Positions 26,756 to 36,700 of a stretch of DNA of 64,000 nt are shown piece after piece. The stretch spans positions 93,543 through 157,542 of the forward strand of contig CAWEQS010000005.1 in assembly GCA_963811265.1 (NCBI GenBank), given 5' to 3'. Position 1 is the stretch's first letter, and every line of letters starts with the position of its first letter. This stretch comes from JAOUJD01 sp963811265 (GTDB taxonomy: Bacteria; Pseudomonadota; Gammaproteobacteria; Burkholderiales; Burkholderiaceae_F). Below the pieces are notes generated by a model, which saw only the letters and a list, made by a program, of their open reading frames with translations, was not told the origin of the DNA and did not search any database. The translations under genes were made by a program, and so were the position numbers.

Positions 26756-29428
26756 TCAGGCGGCGGCCGTGGCCGGCGCTGCCCGTCGCATGCGCAGGCC
26801 CTGCAGCAGCCACACGAACACGACGATCAGCAGGCCGGGGATGTAGAACCAGTGCGCGTTGATGCGATCGGTCGGCACCTTCACTCCGACGATCTCGAAG
26901 CCCTGCTCGATGCGCGCCTTGGCGGCCGTGCTGCCGAAGCGCACCGTGCTCACCTGCAGCATCTCGCCCATGCCGGACACGGAGACGCCCGCATCCGAGA
27001 GCCGCTTGCGAGCATCGGTGATTGCGTTGCCCGTGGTGCCCTTGGCGCCGAGTTGAAGCCCCACGGTCTTCTTCGTCTCGTCGCCCTCGAGCGACTGGCC
27101 CCTGATCAGGAACACCAGCCGGTCGCCGGGCTCGAGGTTGGCCGCGACCTCGTAGAACTTCGACGCCGGTGCGTCCGTGTACTCCGGCGCCATCTGGTCC
27201 GCGAACCAGTCCGGGCGGAACAGGAAGAAGGTCGCGATCAGCAGCAGCACGACCTCCCACCAGCGGCACTTGATCCGGAACCACGCCATGGTGGCCGCGG
27301 CGAAGATGAGCGCAGCGATCGTGGATGCGAATGCGACCAGCAGCGCCTCGGTCCAGCCGTGGACGTCGATCAGCAACAGCGCCGGGTTGAAGATCCAGAT
27401 GAACGGCAGCACCACCGTACGCACCGCGTACACGGACCCCTGGATGCCGACGGCGATCGGGTTCTCCTTTGCAATCGCGGCGCCCGCGAACGTCGCGAGA
27501 CCGACCGGCGGCGTGATGTCGCCCATGATCCCGTAGTAGAAGACGAACAGGTGCACCGCGATCAGCGGGATCACGAGCCCGGACTGCGCGCCGAGTTCCA
27601 CGACCACCGGCGCCATCAGCGTCGCCACCAGGATGTAGTTGGCCGTGGTCGGCACGCCCATGCCGAGCACCAGGCACACGAAGGCCGTGAAGAACAGCAT
27701 CGCCAGGATGTTCCCCTGCGACACGAACTCGACGAAGTCCGTCATCCGCAGGCCGAGGCCGGTGAGCGTGATGGCGCCGACGATGATGCCCGCGCAGCCG
27801 GTCGCCACCGCGATGCCGATCATGTTGCGCGCGCCGTCGTCGCAGCCGTTGACGACCTCCTTGAAGCCGATGCTGAACTGGCGCCCGAAGTCGCCCTGCT
27901 TGCGGAAGAACGCGATCAGCGGCCGCTGCGTCGCCATCAGCACGACCTGGGTGATCACGCCATAGAAGGCGGACAACCCGGGCGACAGCTCCTCGACCAT
28001 CAGGCACCAGATCAGCACGCCGACCGGAATCAGGAAGTGCAGGCCGGCCTTCACGGTCGGCCAGGTCGGCGGCAGGATCGGGTTCTTGACGTCGATCTCG
28101 GTGGGCAGGTCCGGCTGCTTCGCCGCCACCCACACGCTGTAGACGTAGAGCGCGCCCAGCAGGACGCTGAGGATCACGGGAGCCGCCGCACCGAAGAGCG
28201 CCTGGGCGCCGATCGCCACGTAATAGATGATGCCGAGCACCACCGCGCTGCCGGCCAGGCCGAGCCCCCACGACGTCATGCGATTGCCCATCGTGCGATC
28301 GCGCTCGCGAGCCGTCGCCGCCAGGCCGAGCTTCAGCGCCTCGAGGTGGACGATGTAGAACAGCGCGATGTAGCTGATGACGGCCGGGATGAAGGCGTGC
28401 TTGACGATGTCCGAGTACGGGATGCCGACGTACTCGACCATCAGGAACGCTGCCGCGCCCATCACCGGCGGCATGATCTGGCCGTTGACCGAGGAAGCCG
28501 TCTCGATCGCCGCCGCCTTGACGCCGCCGTAGCCCGCGCGCTTCATCAGCGGGATCGTGAAGATGCCGCCGGACACGACGTTGCTCACGGAGGAACCGGA
28601 GATCAGTCCGTTCAGGGCGGACGAGACCACCGCCACCTTGGCCGGGCCACCGCGCAAATGGCCGAGCAGCGCGAAGCTCACCTGCATCATGTAGTTGCCG
28701 CCGCCCGCGCGGTCGAGCAGCGTGCCGAACAGCACGAACACGAAGATGAAGCTCACCGACACGCCGAGCGCGATCCCGAACACGCCTTCGGTCACCATCC
28801 ACATGTGCGAGATGACCCGCGGCACCGAAGCGCCCTTGTGGGCGATGACGTCGGGCAGGTACGGGCCGGCCATCGTGTAGACGAGGAACAGCACCGCCAG
28901 CACCGCCATCGGCAGCCCGACCGCGCGCCGTGTCGCTTCGAGCAGCAGCAGCATGCCGATCGCCCCGACGACGACGTCGAGCGTCGTCGGGTTGCCGGGG
29001 CGGAGCGAAAGCTCCTGGTAGAAGACGATCAGGTAGAGCGCCGTGGCCGCGCCCGCGACGGCGAACAGCCAGTCCTGCCAGGGCACGTGGTCGCGCGGCG
29101 ACCGCTTGAACGCCGGGAACGCAAGGAACGCGAGAAAGAGGCCAAGCGCCAGGTGGATCGAGCGCGCCTCCGTGTCGTTGAACAGGCCGAACCGGAACCC
29201 GGCAGGCAACGAGAACGGGATCGGGGACGCGTACCACAGCTGGAACACGACCCACACGAGGCCGATCGCCAGCATCACCTTGCCGGCGAAACCCGCGGTC
29301 GAGCGTCCGCCGAAGTCGGTGTCCTTGACCAGCTGCATGACGTCGGTTTCGCCCAGCTGCATCTCGGCGGTCGGCGCCAGTTCCTCCTCGATCTTCGCCA
29401 GCTCTCTTTCGATCTTCTTCGGATCCAC
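26756..29428 (-). CDS. TAXI-type TRAP transporter fused permease (4TM-12TM)
   Basis: 890 residues combining the small (DctQ-like) and large (DctM-like) permease parts in one polypeptide, as usual for TAXI systems. It uses a sodium or proton gradient to import the ligand given by the periplasmic binding protein. Signatures: LNGLISGSSVSNVVSGGIFT, KAAAIETASSVNGQIMPPVM and GMGVPTTANYILVATLMAPV. The C-terminus holds a DUF3394-type soluble region (LEPGDRLVFLIRGQSLEGDE) and a final membrane segment. The GTG at 29428 was chosen because ggag lies 7 bases upstream; the frame is open further but crosses the terminator hairpin at 29466. It lies between the binding protein gene and the cyclodeaminase-like gene. 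Confidence 0.93.
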   Translation of the reverse strand: MDPKKIERELAKIEEELAPTAEMQLGETDVMQLVKDTDFGGRSTAGFAGKVMLAIGLVWVVFQLWYASPIPFSLPAGFRFGLFNDTEARSIHLALGLFLAFLAFPAFKRSPRDHVPWQDWLFAVAGAATALYLIVFYQELSLRPGNPTTLDVVVGAIGMLLLLEATRRAVGLPMAVLAVLFLVYTMAGPYLPDVIAHKGASVPRVISHMWMVTEGVFGIALGVSVSFIFVFVLFGTLLDRAGGGNYMMQVSFALLGHLRGGPAKVAVVSSALNGLISGSSVSNVVSGGIFTIPLMKRAGYGGVKAAAIETASSVNGQIMPPVMGAAAFLMVEYVGIPYSDIVKHAFIPAVISYIALFYIVHLEALKLGLAATARERDRTMGNRMTSWGLGLAGSAVVLGIIYYVAIGAQALFGAAAPVILSVLLGALYVYSVWVAAKQPDLPTEIDVKNPILPPTWPTVKAGLHFLIPVGVLIWCLMVEELSPGLSAFYGVITQVVLMATQRPLIAFFRKQGDFGRQFSIGFKEVVNGCDDGARNMIGIAVATGCAGIIVGAITLTGLGLRMTDFVEFVSQGNILAMLFFTAFVCLVLGMGVPTTANYILVATLMAPVVVELGAQSGLVIPLIAVHLFVFYYGIMGDITPPVGLATFAGAAIAKENPIAVGIQGSVYAVRTVVLPFIWIFNPALLLIDVHGWTEALLVAFASTIAALIFAAATMAWFRIKCRWWEVVLLLIATFFLFRPDWFADQMAPEYTDAPASKFYEVAANLEPGDRLVFLIRGQSLEGDETKKTVGLQLGAKGTTGNAITDARKRLSDAGVSVSGMGEMLQVSTVRFGSTAAKARIEQGFEIVGVKVPTDRINAHWFYIPGLLIVVFVWLLQGLRMRRAAPATAAA

Positions 29429-29465
29429 AGCGGCTCTCCAGGCGTCACGGTTCTGCGGTCGCGTC

Positions 29466-29507
29466 AAAAAAACGACGGGCGGCAAGTCAGGGACCTGCCG
29501 CCCGTCG
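29466..29507 (-). terminator. Intrinsic terminator between the TAXI binding protein and permease genes
   Basis: A perfect 12-base stem (cgacgggcggca, 29473-29484, with 29496-29507) surrounds an 11-base loop. On the minus strand it is followed by seven T residues (29472-29466). It lies 43 bases after the binding protein stop and 38 bases before the permease start. Partial read-through would make the binding protein more abundant than the permease. Confidence 0.88.
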
Positions 29508-29549
29508 AACTTTACTCGCGGGCGGGCGCGTTCGCCCGCCTTCAGCCGC

Positions 29550-30539
29550 TTACTTGATCCAGCCCTTCTCCTTGTAGTACTTGATGGCGCCTTCATGCAG
29601 CGGCGCCGACAGGCCGTTCTTGATCATGTCTTCCGGCTTCAGGTTCGCCAGCGCCGGATGCAGCTTCTTGAACTCGTCGAGGTTGTCGAACACCGTCTTC
29701 ACGACCGTGTAGACCACGTCGGCGGGCACCTTGGCCGAGCTGACGATGGTCGCCTGCACGCCGAACGTCGTCGTCGGCTGCGGGTTGTTCGGATACATGC
29801 CGCCCGGGATCGTCGCGACCGCGTAGTACGGCTTCTCCTTGACCAGCTTGTCGACGGCCGGGCCGGTCAGATTCACCAGCTTGGCGCCACAGATGGTGGT
29901 CGGGTCCTGGATGTTGGCGGACGGGTGGCCGACGGCGTAGAAGAAGCCGTCGATCTTGCCGTCGCACAGCGCCGGGCCGTGCTCGTCCGGGCGCAGCTCG
30001 GACGCCAGGCCGAAGTCGCTCATCTTCCAGCCCATCGCGCCGAGCAGTTCGTTCATCGACGCCAGCGTGCCCGATCCGGGGTTGCCGACGTTGAAGCGCT
30101 TGCCCTTGAAGTCCTCGAACTTCGTGATGTTCGCTTCCTTGCGGGCGACCACCGTGAAGGGCTCCGGATGCAGCGCGAACACCGCGCGCAGGTCGCCCAT
30201 CGCCCCGTCCTTCTGGAACTGGCCCTGGCCCTTGGTCGCGTTGAACTGGACATCGGACTGCGCGACGCCGAACTCGATCTCGCCCGACTTCAGCAGGTTG
30301 ACGTTGGCCACCGAGCCGCCGGTCGACTCGACCGAGCAGCGCAAGCCGTGCTTGGCGCGATCACGGTTCACGAGGCGGCAGATCGCGCCGCCCGCGGGGT
30401 AGTACACCCCGGTGACGCCGCCGGTTCCCACGGTGATGAAGCGCTGCTGCTGCGCGTTGGCCACCTGCGGCAGCGTGGCCGTCGCCGCGAAAGCCGCGGC
30501 GAACGCGGCGGTGCACATCGAAACCCGGAACAGCTTCAT
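29550..30539 (-). CDS. TAXI family TRAP transporter solute-binding protein
   Basis: 329 residues. MKLFRVSMCTAAFAAAFAAT ending ANAQQQ is a Sec signal peptide cleaved near residue 30. The mature protein starts with the family motif ITVGTGGVTGVYYPAGGAIC and has KSGEIEFGVAQSDVQFNAT and FKGKRFNVGNPGSGT, all diagnostic of TAXI binding proteins. It captures a ligand (known examples bind glutamate or related acids) in the periplasm for the permease encoded next. The start is supported by gaggagaagg upstream. A strong terminator follows. Confidence 0.94.
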   Translation of the reverse strand: MKLFRVSMCTAAFAAAFAATATLPQVANAQQQRFITVGTGGVTGVYYPAGGAICRLVNRDRAKHGLRCSVESTGGSVANVNLLKSGEIEFGVAQSDVQFNATKGQGQFQKDGAMGDLRAVFALHPEPFTVVARKEANITKFEDFKGKRFNVGNPGSGTLASMNELLGAMGWKMSDFGLASELRPDEHGPALCDGKIDGFFYAVGHPSANIQDPTTICGAKLVNLTGPAVDKLVKEKPYYAVATIPGGMYPNNPQPTTTFGVQATIVSSAKVPADVVYTVVKTVFDNLDEFKKLHPALANLKPEDMIKNGLSAPLHEGAIKYYKEKGWIK

Positions 30540-30630
30540 TGGCCCTTCTCCTCTGGTTTTGGATTGCTTCTCGAAGACCGAAAACGTTACCCCCCGGCGG
30601 GAATACGCGCAAGGCGAGCCCGGTTGGTGG

Positions 30631-31983
30631 TTACACGCGTTCCGCGTGCACTGCCGCCAGCGCCGTATCAACGGCTGCCACCAGCCGCTCGATGACAAGG
30701 TCCAGTTCGTCGTCGCTGATCACGAACGGCGGCGCCAGCAGCACGTGGTCGCCCCGGGCGCCGTCGATGGTGCCGCCCATCGGATAGGTCATCAGGCCGA
30801 GGTCCATCGCCGCCTTCTTGATCCGGGCGTTGACCTTCAGCTTCGGGTCGAACGGCGCCTTGGTGTCACGGTCGGCCACGAGCTCGATCGCCTGGAAGAG
30901 ACCGCGTCCACGCAAGTCTCCGACGTACGGGTGCTCGCGGAATGCTTCGTCGAGCGCTTCGCGCAGGCGCCTGCCCTGGGCGGCGCAGCGCTCCACCAGC
31001 CCGTCCCGCGCCAGCACCCGCTGCACGGCGAGCGCCGCGGCACAGGCCACCGGGTGACCGATGTACGTGTGCCCATGCTGGAAGAACCCGGTACCCGCCG
31101 CGATGGCGTCGATCACCGGCTGACCGATCAGAACGGCGCCCACCGGCTGGTAGCCGCCGCCGAGTCCCTTGGCGATCGCCATCAGGTCGGGCGCGACGCC
31201 TTCCTGCTCGCACGCGTGCAGCGTGCCGGTGCGGCCCATGCCGCACATCACCTCGTCGAGGATCAGGAGGATCCCGTGGCGGTCGCAGATCTCGCGGATG
31301 CGCCTGAAGTAGCCGGGCGGCGGCGTCAGCGCGCCGCTGGTGGCCCCGCCGACCGTCTCGGCCACGAACGCGATGACGTTCTCGCCGCCGACCCGCTCGA
31401 CCGTGTCCTCGAACTCCTGCGCCAGTCGCGCGCCGTACTGCTCGCCGGTCTCGTCCGCGCGCTGGTCCCGGTAGGCGTACGTCGGCGCCACGTGCTCGAC
31501 GTCGATCAGCAGCGGCGCGAACTGGCGCCTCCGCCAGGCGTTGCCGCCGACGGCGAGCGCGCCGAGCGTGTTGCCGTGATAGCTGTTGCGGCGCGCGATG
31601 AAGCGCGAGCGCCGAGGCTCGCCTTTCTCGACGAAGTACTGGCGCGCGAGCTTCAGCGCCGCCTCGACCGCCTCGGAACCGCCTGACACGAGGTACACGT
31701 GCGAGATGCCGGCGGGCGCCGTGGCGATCAGCGCGTCGGCCAGCTGTTCCGCCACCTCGGTCGAGAAGAAGCTCGTGTGCGCGTAGGCGATCCGGTCGAT
31801 CTGCGCGTGCATCGCGGCGAGCACGTCCGGGTGGCCGTGTCCGAGGCACGAAACGGCGGCCCCGCCGGAGGCGTCGAGATACTTCCGGCCGGCCGCGTCG
31901 GTGATCCAGCAGCCGGCGGCGCCGGCGGCGAGCGGGTAGTTACCGCGCAGCTGGCGGTGCAGAAGGTGGGAGTCGTTGTGCAT
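30631..31983 (-). CDS. Class III PLP-dependent aminotransferase (aspartate aminotransferase family)
   Basis: 450 residues. It contains YLDASGGAAVSCLGHGHPDV, SGGSEAVEAALKLARQYF (PLP phosphate binding), YHGNTLGALAVGG, LLILDEVMCGMGRTG with Asp243, and MAIAKGLGGGYQPVGAVLIG with the Schiff-base Lys272. The sequence belongs to the omega-amino acid/beta-alanine-pyruvate transaminase branch, and the amino donor is not certain. Its first 44 bases overlap the end of dadA, with a ribosome binding site (aggag) inside dadA. The pairing with a D-amino acid dehydrogenase and a nearby TAXI transporter suggests amino-acid catabolism. Confidence 0.92.
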   Translation of the reverse strand: MHNDSHLLHRQLRGNYPLAAGAAGCWITDAAGRKYLDASGGAAVSCLGHGHPDVLAAMHAQIDRIAYAHTSFFSTEVAEQLADALIATAPAGISHVYLVSGGSEAVEAALKLARQYFVEKGEPRRSRFIARRNSYHGNTLGALAVGGNAWRRRQFAPLLIDVEHVAPTYAYRDQRADETGEQYGARLAQEFEDTVERVGGENVIAFVAETVGGATSGALTPPPGYFRRIREICDRHGILLILDEVMCGMGRTGTLHACEQEGVAPDLMAIAKGLGGGYQPVGAVLIGQPVIDAIAAGTGFFQHGHTYIGHPVACAAALAVQRVLARDGLVERCAAQGRRLREALDEAFREHPYVGDLRGRGLFQAIELVADRDTKAPFDPKLKVNARIKKAAMDLGLMTYPMGGTIDGARGDHVLLAPPFVISDDELDLVIERLVAAVDTALAAVHAERV

Positions 31984-33244
31984 GGAGGTTCTCCTGGACG
32001 CCCAGCTGGTATGGCGCGAGCGCGATTGTAGGAGCGCGCTTCGCGATGACGTCGCACACGAGGCGCGCGCTGCCCGCCGCCAGCGTCCAGCCCAGCGCGC
32101 CGTGCCCGACGTTGAGGAACAGGTTCTGCAGCGCGAAGCGCCCGATGATCGGCCGGCCGCTGGGGGTCGCGGGACGCAGTCCCGCCCACGGCTGGATGTC
32201 GCCGTCGATCACCGAATACCCGAGGATGTCGCGCGTCGCCTCCATCAGCGCGCTGATCCGCGCCGGCGGGATCGAGCGGTCGTCGTTCCCGATCTCGACG
32301 AACCCTGCCACGCGAACGCGGTCACCGAGCGGCGCGAACACGATCTTGCGGCGGATGTCGGTGATCGAGGCGCGCGGCAGGACGGTGCCGGGCTCGGGCT
32401 TCACCGTGATCGAGTAGCCCTTGAGCGGCAGTATCGGCAGGTCGAGGCCGACGCTCTTCCCGAGTTCGGCGGCGCCGTCGCCGGCGGCCAGCACGTAGGC
32501 GTCCGCCCGCAGCGGTTCCGCGTCGGTCACCAGCGCACGCACGCGGCCGTCTTCACGATCGATGCGAGTCACCGTCCGTCCATAGACGAACCGGGCTCCG
32601 CGGCGCGCCAGCAGCTCCGCGACCTGCGTGCAGAAAGCGCCGCAGTCGGCGGCGGCCTCGTTGCGCGTCCAGACCCCGCCGCCGATCCGGTCGGCATAGC
32701 CCGCGATCGCCGGCTCGCGCTCGACGCACTGCGCGGCCGTCAACACCTGCTGGCCGCGCGCGCCGAGCGCCGCCTGGTAGGTCACCTGCGCGCGCGCCGC
32801 GTCGAGCGACGCGGCGTCGGGATACACCACCAGCTTGCCGCCGCGCGAGAAGTCGCACTCGATGCGCTCGCCCTCGATCAGAGGCTCGATGAACTCGCGC
32901 GACAGTGCCGACAGCTTCAGCAGCACCTCGGTCGTCTCCCGGGCGGCCTTCGTGTTCGCGTGCTTCAGGAACTGCAGCCCCCACCGCAGCTGCGCCCGGT
33001 CGGCGCGCGGGTGGATCTTCAGCGGCGCGTGGCGCGACAGCAGCAGGCCGGGGAGTTTCGCGGGGATCGACGCGTCGGCCAGCGGCGCGACGAAGGCATA
33101 GGAGAGCTGCGCGCCGTTGCCTCCGCTCGCGCCGAGGCCGGGAGCCTGCTCGCGGTCCACCACGGTGACCGCGTGCCCTTCGGCCTGCAGGAAGTACGCG
33201 GTCGTCAGTCCGACGACGCCGGCGCCGATGACGCAGATGTGCAT
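31940..33244 (-). CDS. dadA: D-amino acid dehydrogenase small subunit-like FAD oxidoreductase
   Basis: 434 residues. The FAD-binding Rossmann fold begins MHICVIGAGVVGLTTAYFLQ. DREQAPGLGASGGNGAQLSY, the YSITVKPEPGTVLPRASITD segment and QPWAGLRPATPSGRPIIGR are DadA signatures. DadA oxidises D-amino acids to 2-oxo acids and passes electrons to the membrane quinone pool. The C-terminus is slightly extended past the normal end and overlaps the aminotransferase start by 44 bases, so the two are translationally linked. It follows dsbB by 25 bases. Conversion of D-amino acids followed by transamination is a reasonable joint role but is inferred. Confidence 0.92.
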   Translation of the reverse strand: MHICVIGAGVVGLTTAYFLQAEGHAVTVVDREQAPGLGASGGNGAQLSYAFVAPLADASIPAKLPGLLLSRHAPLKIHPRADRAQLRWGLQFLKHANTKAARETTEVLLKLSALSREFIEPLIEGERIECDFSRGGKLVVYPDAASLDAARAQVTYQAALGARGQQVLTAAQCVEREPAIAGYADRIGGGVWTRNEAAADCGAFCTQVAELLARRGARFVYGRTVTRIDREDGRVRALVTDAEPLRADAYVLAAGDGAAELGKSVGLDLPILPLKGYSITVKPEPGTVLPRASITDIRRKIVFAPLGDRVRVAGFVEIGNDDRSIPPARISALMEATRDILGYSVIDGDIQPWAGLRPATPSGRPIIGRFALQNLFLNVGHGALGWTLAAGSARLVCDVIAKRAPTIALAPYQLGVQENLHAQRLPPSAPPAAR

Positions 33245-33269
33245 CGGGCTAGTCTAGCGAGGATGCCCC

Positions 33270-33785
33270 TTACCGCCGGGTCAGCGGACGGAAGAAGCTC
33301 GCGATCGAGGCCAGCGAGAGCACCGCGAACCACAGCAGCGACCAGTCGGCGATGCTGAGTCCCAGCAGCGTCCAGCCGGCCTGCGCGCAATCGCCGCTGC
33401 CCTTGAACACGCGCGGCAGGACCTGCGTCAGCGGGAAGTTCTCCAGCATGATTTCGAGCCCTGGTCCGCACGACAGGCTTTCCGGATTCATCTGGAGCCA
33501 CACGTGCCAGCCGGCGATTCCCATGCCGGTCAGCGCCGCGAGCAACATCAGCGCCCCCGCGCCACGCGCCGCGCCGCGCGGCGCCAGCGCCGCGGCGAGC
33601 AGCCCGAACACGCCGACGAAGAAGTACGCGATGCGCTGGAAGATGCACAGCGGGCACGGATCGAGGCCGATCACGTGCTGCAGGAACATCCCGACGCCGA
33701 TCAGCCCGAACGGGACCAGGCCGATGACGAGGTACGCCCGCCGCGCGTCGCCCCAGAAGATCGAAGGATCGAGGAACCGGTTCAC
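33270..33785 (-). CDS. dsbB: Disulfide bond formation protein DsbB
   Basis: 171 residues with four membrane segments. Both catalytic cysteine pairs are present: CPLC at 44-47 in the first periplasmic loop, and Cys106 and Cys133 in the second. QRIAYFFVGVFGLLAA and the glycine-rich later segments fit the family. DsbB reoxidises DsbA with quinones. The GTG at 33785 is the only sensible start; it overlaps the cusA stop as GTGA, so dsbB is translationally coupled to the copper pump. dadA follows after 25 bases. Confidence 0.93.
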   Translation of the reverse strand: MNRFLDPSIFWGDARRAYLVIGLVPFGLIGVGMFLQHVIGLDPCPLCIFQRIAYFFVGVFGLLAAALAPRGAARGAGALMLLAALTGMGIAGWHVWLQMNPESLSCGPGLEIMLENFPLTQVLPRVFKGSGDCAQAGWTLLGLSIADWSLLWFAVLSLASIASFFRPLTRR

Positions 33786-36700
33786 GGGGCGGATGCTACA
33801 GGCGTGCGCGACCACGCACCGAGGCCTGCCTGCCGTGTCTTGACGATCATGTAGATCGCCGGAATCACGACCAGCGTCAGCACCGTTGACGAGATCATTC
33901 CGCCCACCATCGGCGCCGCGATCCTCCGCATCACCTCGCTGCCGGTGCCCGTGCCCCACATGATCGGGAGCAGGCCGGCGATGATCGCCACCACCGTCAT
34001 CATCTTCGGCCGCACCCGTTCCACGGCGCCTTCGATGATGGCGTCATAGTGGTCCTGCAATGTCAGCCGTTCTCCCTTCGCCGCCCGCTCCACGCGGATC
34101 TTCTCCAGCGCGTGATCGAGGTAGATCAGCATCACCACGCCCGTTTCCGCAGCGACACCCGCCAGCGCGATGAAACCGACCGCGACCGCGACGCTGAGGT
34201 TGTAGTCGAGCCACCACAGCAGCCACACCCCGCCGACCAGCGCGAACGGCACCGACAGCATCACGATCAGCGTCTCCGTCATCCTCCGGAAGTTCAGGTA
34301 CAGCAGCAGGAAGATGATCACCAGCGTCAGCGGCACCACGAGCTTCAGCTTCTCGGTGGCGCGCTCCATGTATTCGAACTGGCCGCTCCACTGGATGGTG
34401 TAGCCGGGCAGGAACTTGACCTGCTCGCGCACCGCCTTCTGCGCGTCTTTCACGTAGCCGCCGATGTCGCGGTCGCGGATGTCGACATAGATGTAGGCGA
34501 CGAGCTGCGCGTTCTCCGTGCGGATCGCCGGGGCGCCTTTGGACAGGCTCACCTTGGCGAGTTGTCCGAGCGGGATCATCGGCGCCGGCTTTCCCATCTC
34601 GCCCTCGGCGGGCACCAGCACCTGCGTGGCGATCGCCTGCGGGTCGCTGCGGTAGTCGCGCGGATAGCGCACCGCGACGCCGAAGCGTTCGCGGCCCTCC
34701 ACCGTCGTCGTGATCATCTCGCCGCCCAGCGCGGTGGCGACCACCTCCTGAACATCGCCGACACGAACGCCGTAGCGCGACAGCTTCTCGTAATCGGGCT
34801 GGATGTCCAGGTAGAAGCCGCCGGTGAGCCGCTCGGCGAACGCGCTGGTCGTTCCGGGGACGCTCTTGACCGCGACTTCGATTTCCTTCGCCAGGCGCTC
34901 GATCTCGCCGAGGTCGCGACCGAAGACCTTGATGCCGATCGGCGTGCGGATCCCCGTCGACAGCATGTCGGTCCGCGCCCGGATCGGCATCGTCCAGGAA
35001 TTGGCGATGCCGGGCAGTTGAAGAGCCTTGTCCATCTCGGCGATCAGCTTGTCGGTGGTCATGCCCGGCCGCCATTGCTCCTCGGGCTTCAGGTTGATCA
35101 CCGTCTCGAACATCTCGACCGGCGCCGGGTCCGTGGCCGTGATGGCGCGCCCCGCCTTTCCGAAGACCGACTCGACTTCCGGAAAGCTCTTGATGATGCG
35201 GTCCTGCGTCTGCAGCAGCTCGGCGGCCTTGGTCACCGACATGCCGGGGAGCCCGGTCGGCATGTAGAACAGCGTCCCTTCGTTCAGCGTCGGCATGAAC
35301 TCGGTGCCGAGCCTCGATGCCGGGATCCATGAGACGACGAGGATCACGACGGCGAGGACTATGGTCACGACGCGGTGATGCAGCACGATGTCGATGATCG
35401 GCCGGTAGGCCCAGATCAGGAACCGGTTGATCGGGTTCTTCTTCTCCGGCATCACCTTGCCGCGGATGAACAGCAGCATCAGCACCGGCACCAGCGTGAC
35501 CGACAGCAGCGCGGCCGACGCCATCGCGAAGGTCTTGGTGTACGCCAGCGGCGCGAACATCCGTCCTTCCTGCGCCTCCAGCGTGAACACCGGCAGGAAC
35601 GACACCGTGATGATCAGCAGGCTGAAGAACAGCGCCGGTCCGACCTCGACGCAAGCGGCGCGGATCAGCGGCAGCCGAGGCGCGTCGGGCGGCGCGCGTT
35701 CCAGGTGCTTGTGTGCGTTCTCGATCATCACGATCGCCGCGTCGATCATCGCGCCGATGGCGATCGCGATCCCGCCCAGGCTCATGATGTTGGCGTTGAT
35801 CCCCAGCCAGCGCATCGCGATGAACGCCATCAGCACGCCGACGGGCAGCATCAGGATCGCGACCAGCGCGCTGCGCGCGTGCATCAGGAACACGACGCAG
35901 ACAACGGCGACGATCGCCGCCTCTTCGGCCAGCGTGCGCTTCAGCGTGTCGATCGCGCGCTCGATCAGTTGCGAGCGGTCATACACCGGCTCGATCTTGA
36001 CGCCTTCCGGCAAGCTGGTGCCGATCTCCTTGATGCGCTGCTTGACGTTGTCGATGACGTCGATGACGTGCGTGCCGTAGCGGGCGACGACGATGCCACC
36101 CACCACCTCGCCCTCGCCGTTCAACTCCGCGAGTCCGCGCCGCTCGTCGGGCGCGAGTTCGATCCGCGCCACGTCGGACAGCCGCACCGGCACACCCTTG
36201 TCCGCGCGCACCGTCAGCTTCTCGAGATCCGCGGCGCCGCGCAGGTAGCCGATGCCGCGCACCATGTACTCGGTTTCGGACAGCTCGACGATCCGCCCGC
36301 CGACGTCGCGGTTGCTCATGCGGATGGTCTCGATGATCCGCGACAGCGGGAGGTTGTACGCCTGCAGCTTGCGCGGATCGACCGTGACGACGTACTGCTG
36401 GACGAACCCGCCGATCGATGCAACCTCGGACACGCCGGTCGCCTTCCAGAGCTGGTAGCGGATGAACCAGTCCTGCAGCGTTCGCAGTTCGGCGAGCGAG
36501 CGGTTCGCGCCGGTCACGGCGTACTGGTAGACCCAGCCGACCCCTGTGGCGTCGGGCCCCAGCGTCGGCGTCACGCCGGCAGGCAGGCGCGCGGTGGCGG
36601 CGCTGAGGTACTCGAGCACGCGTGACCGCGCCCAGTAGATGTCCGTGCCGTCCTCGAAGATGATGTAGACGAACGATGCGCCGAAGAACGAGAAGCCCCG

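Noticed and set aside
26540..29557. About 1000-codon plus-strand frame opposite the TRAP permease
   Set aside because: Low-complexity Arg/His/Asp shadow; the minus-strand permease is convincing.
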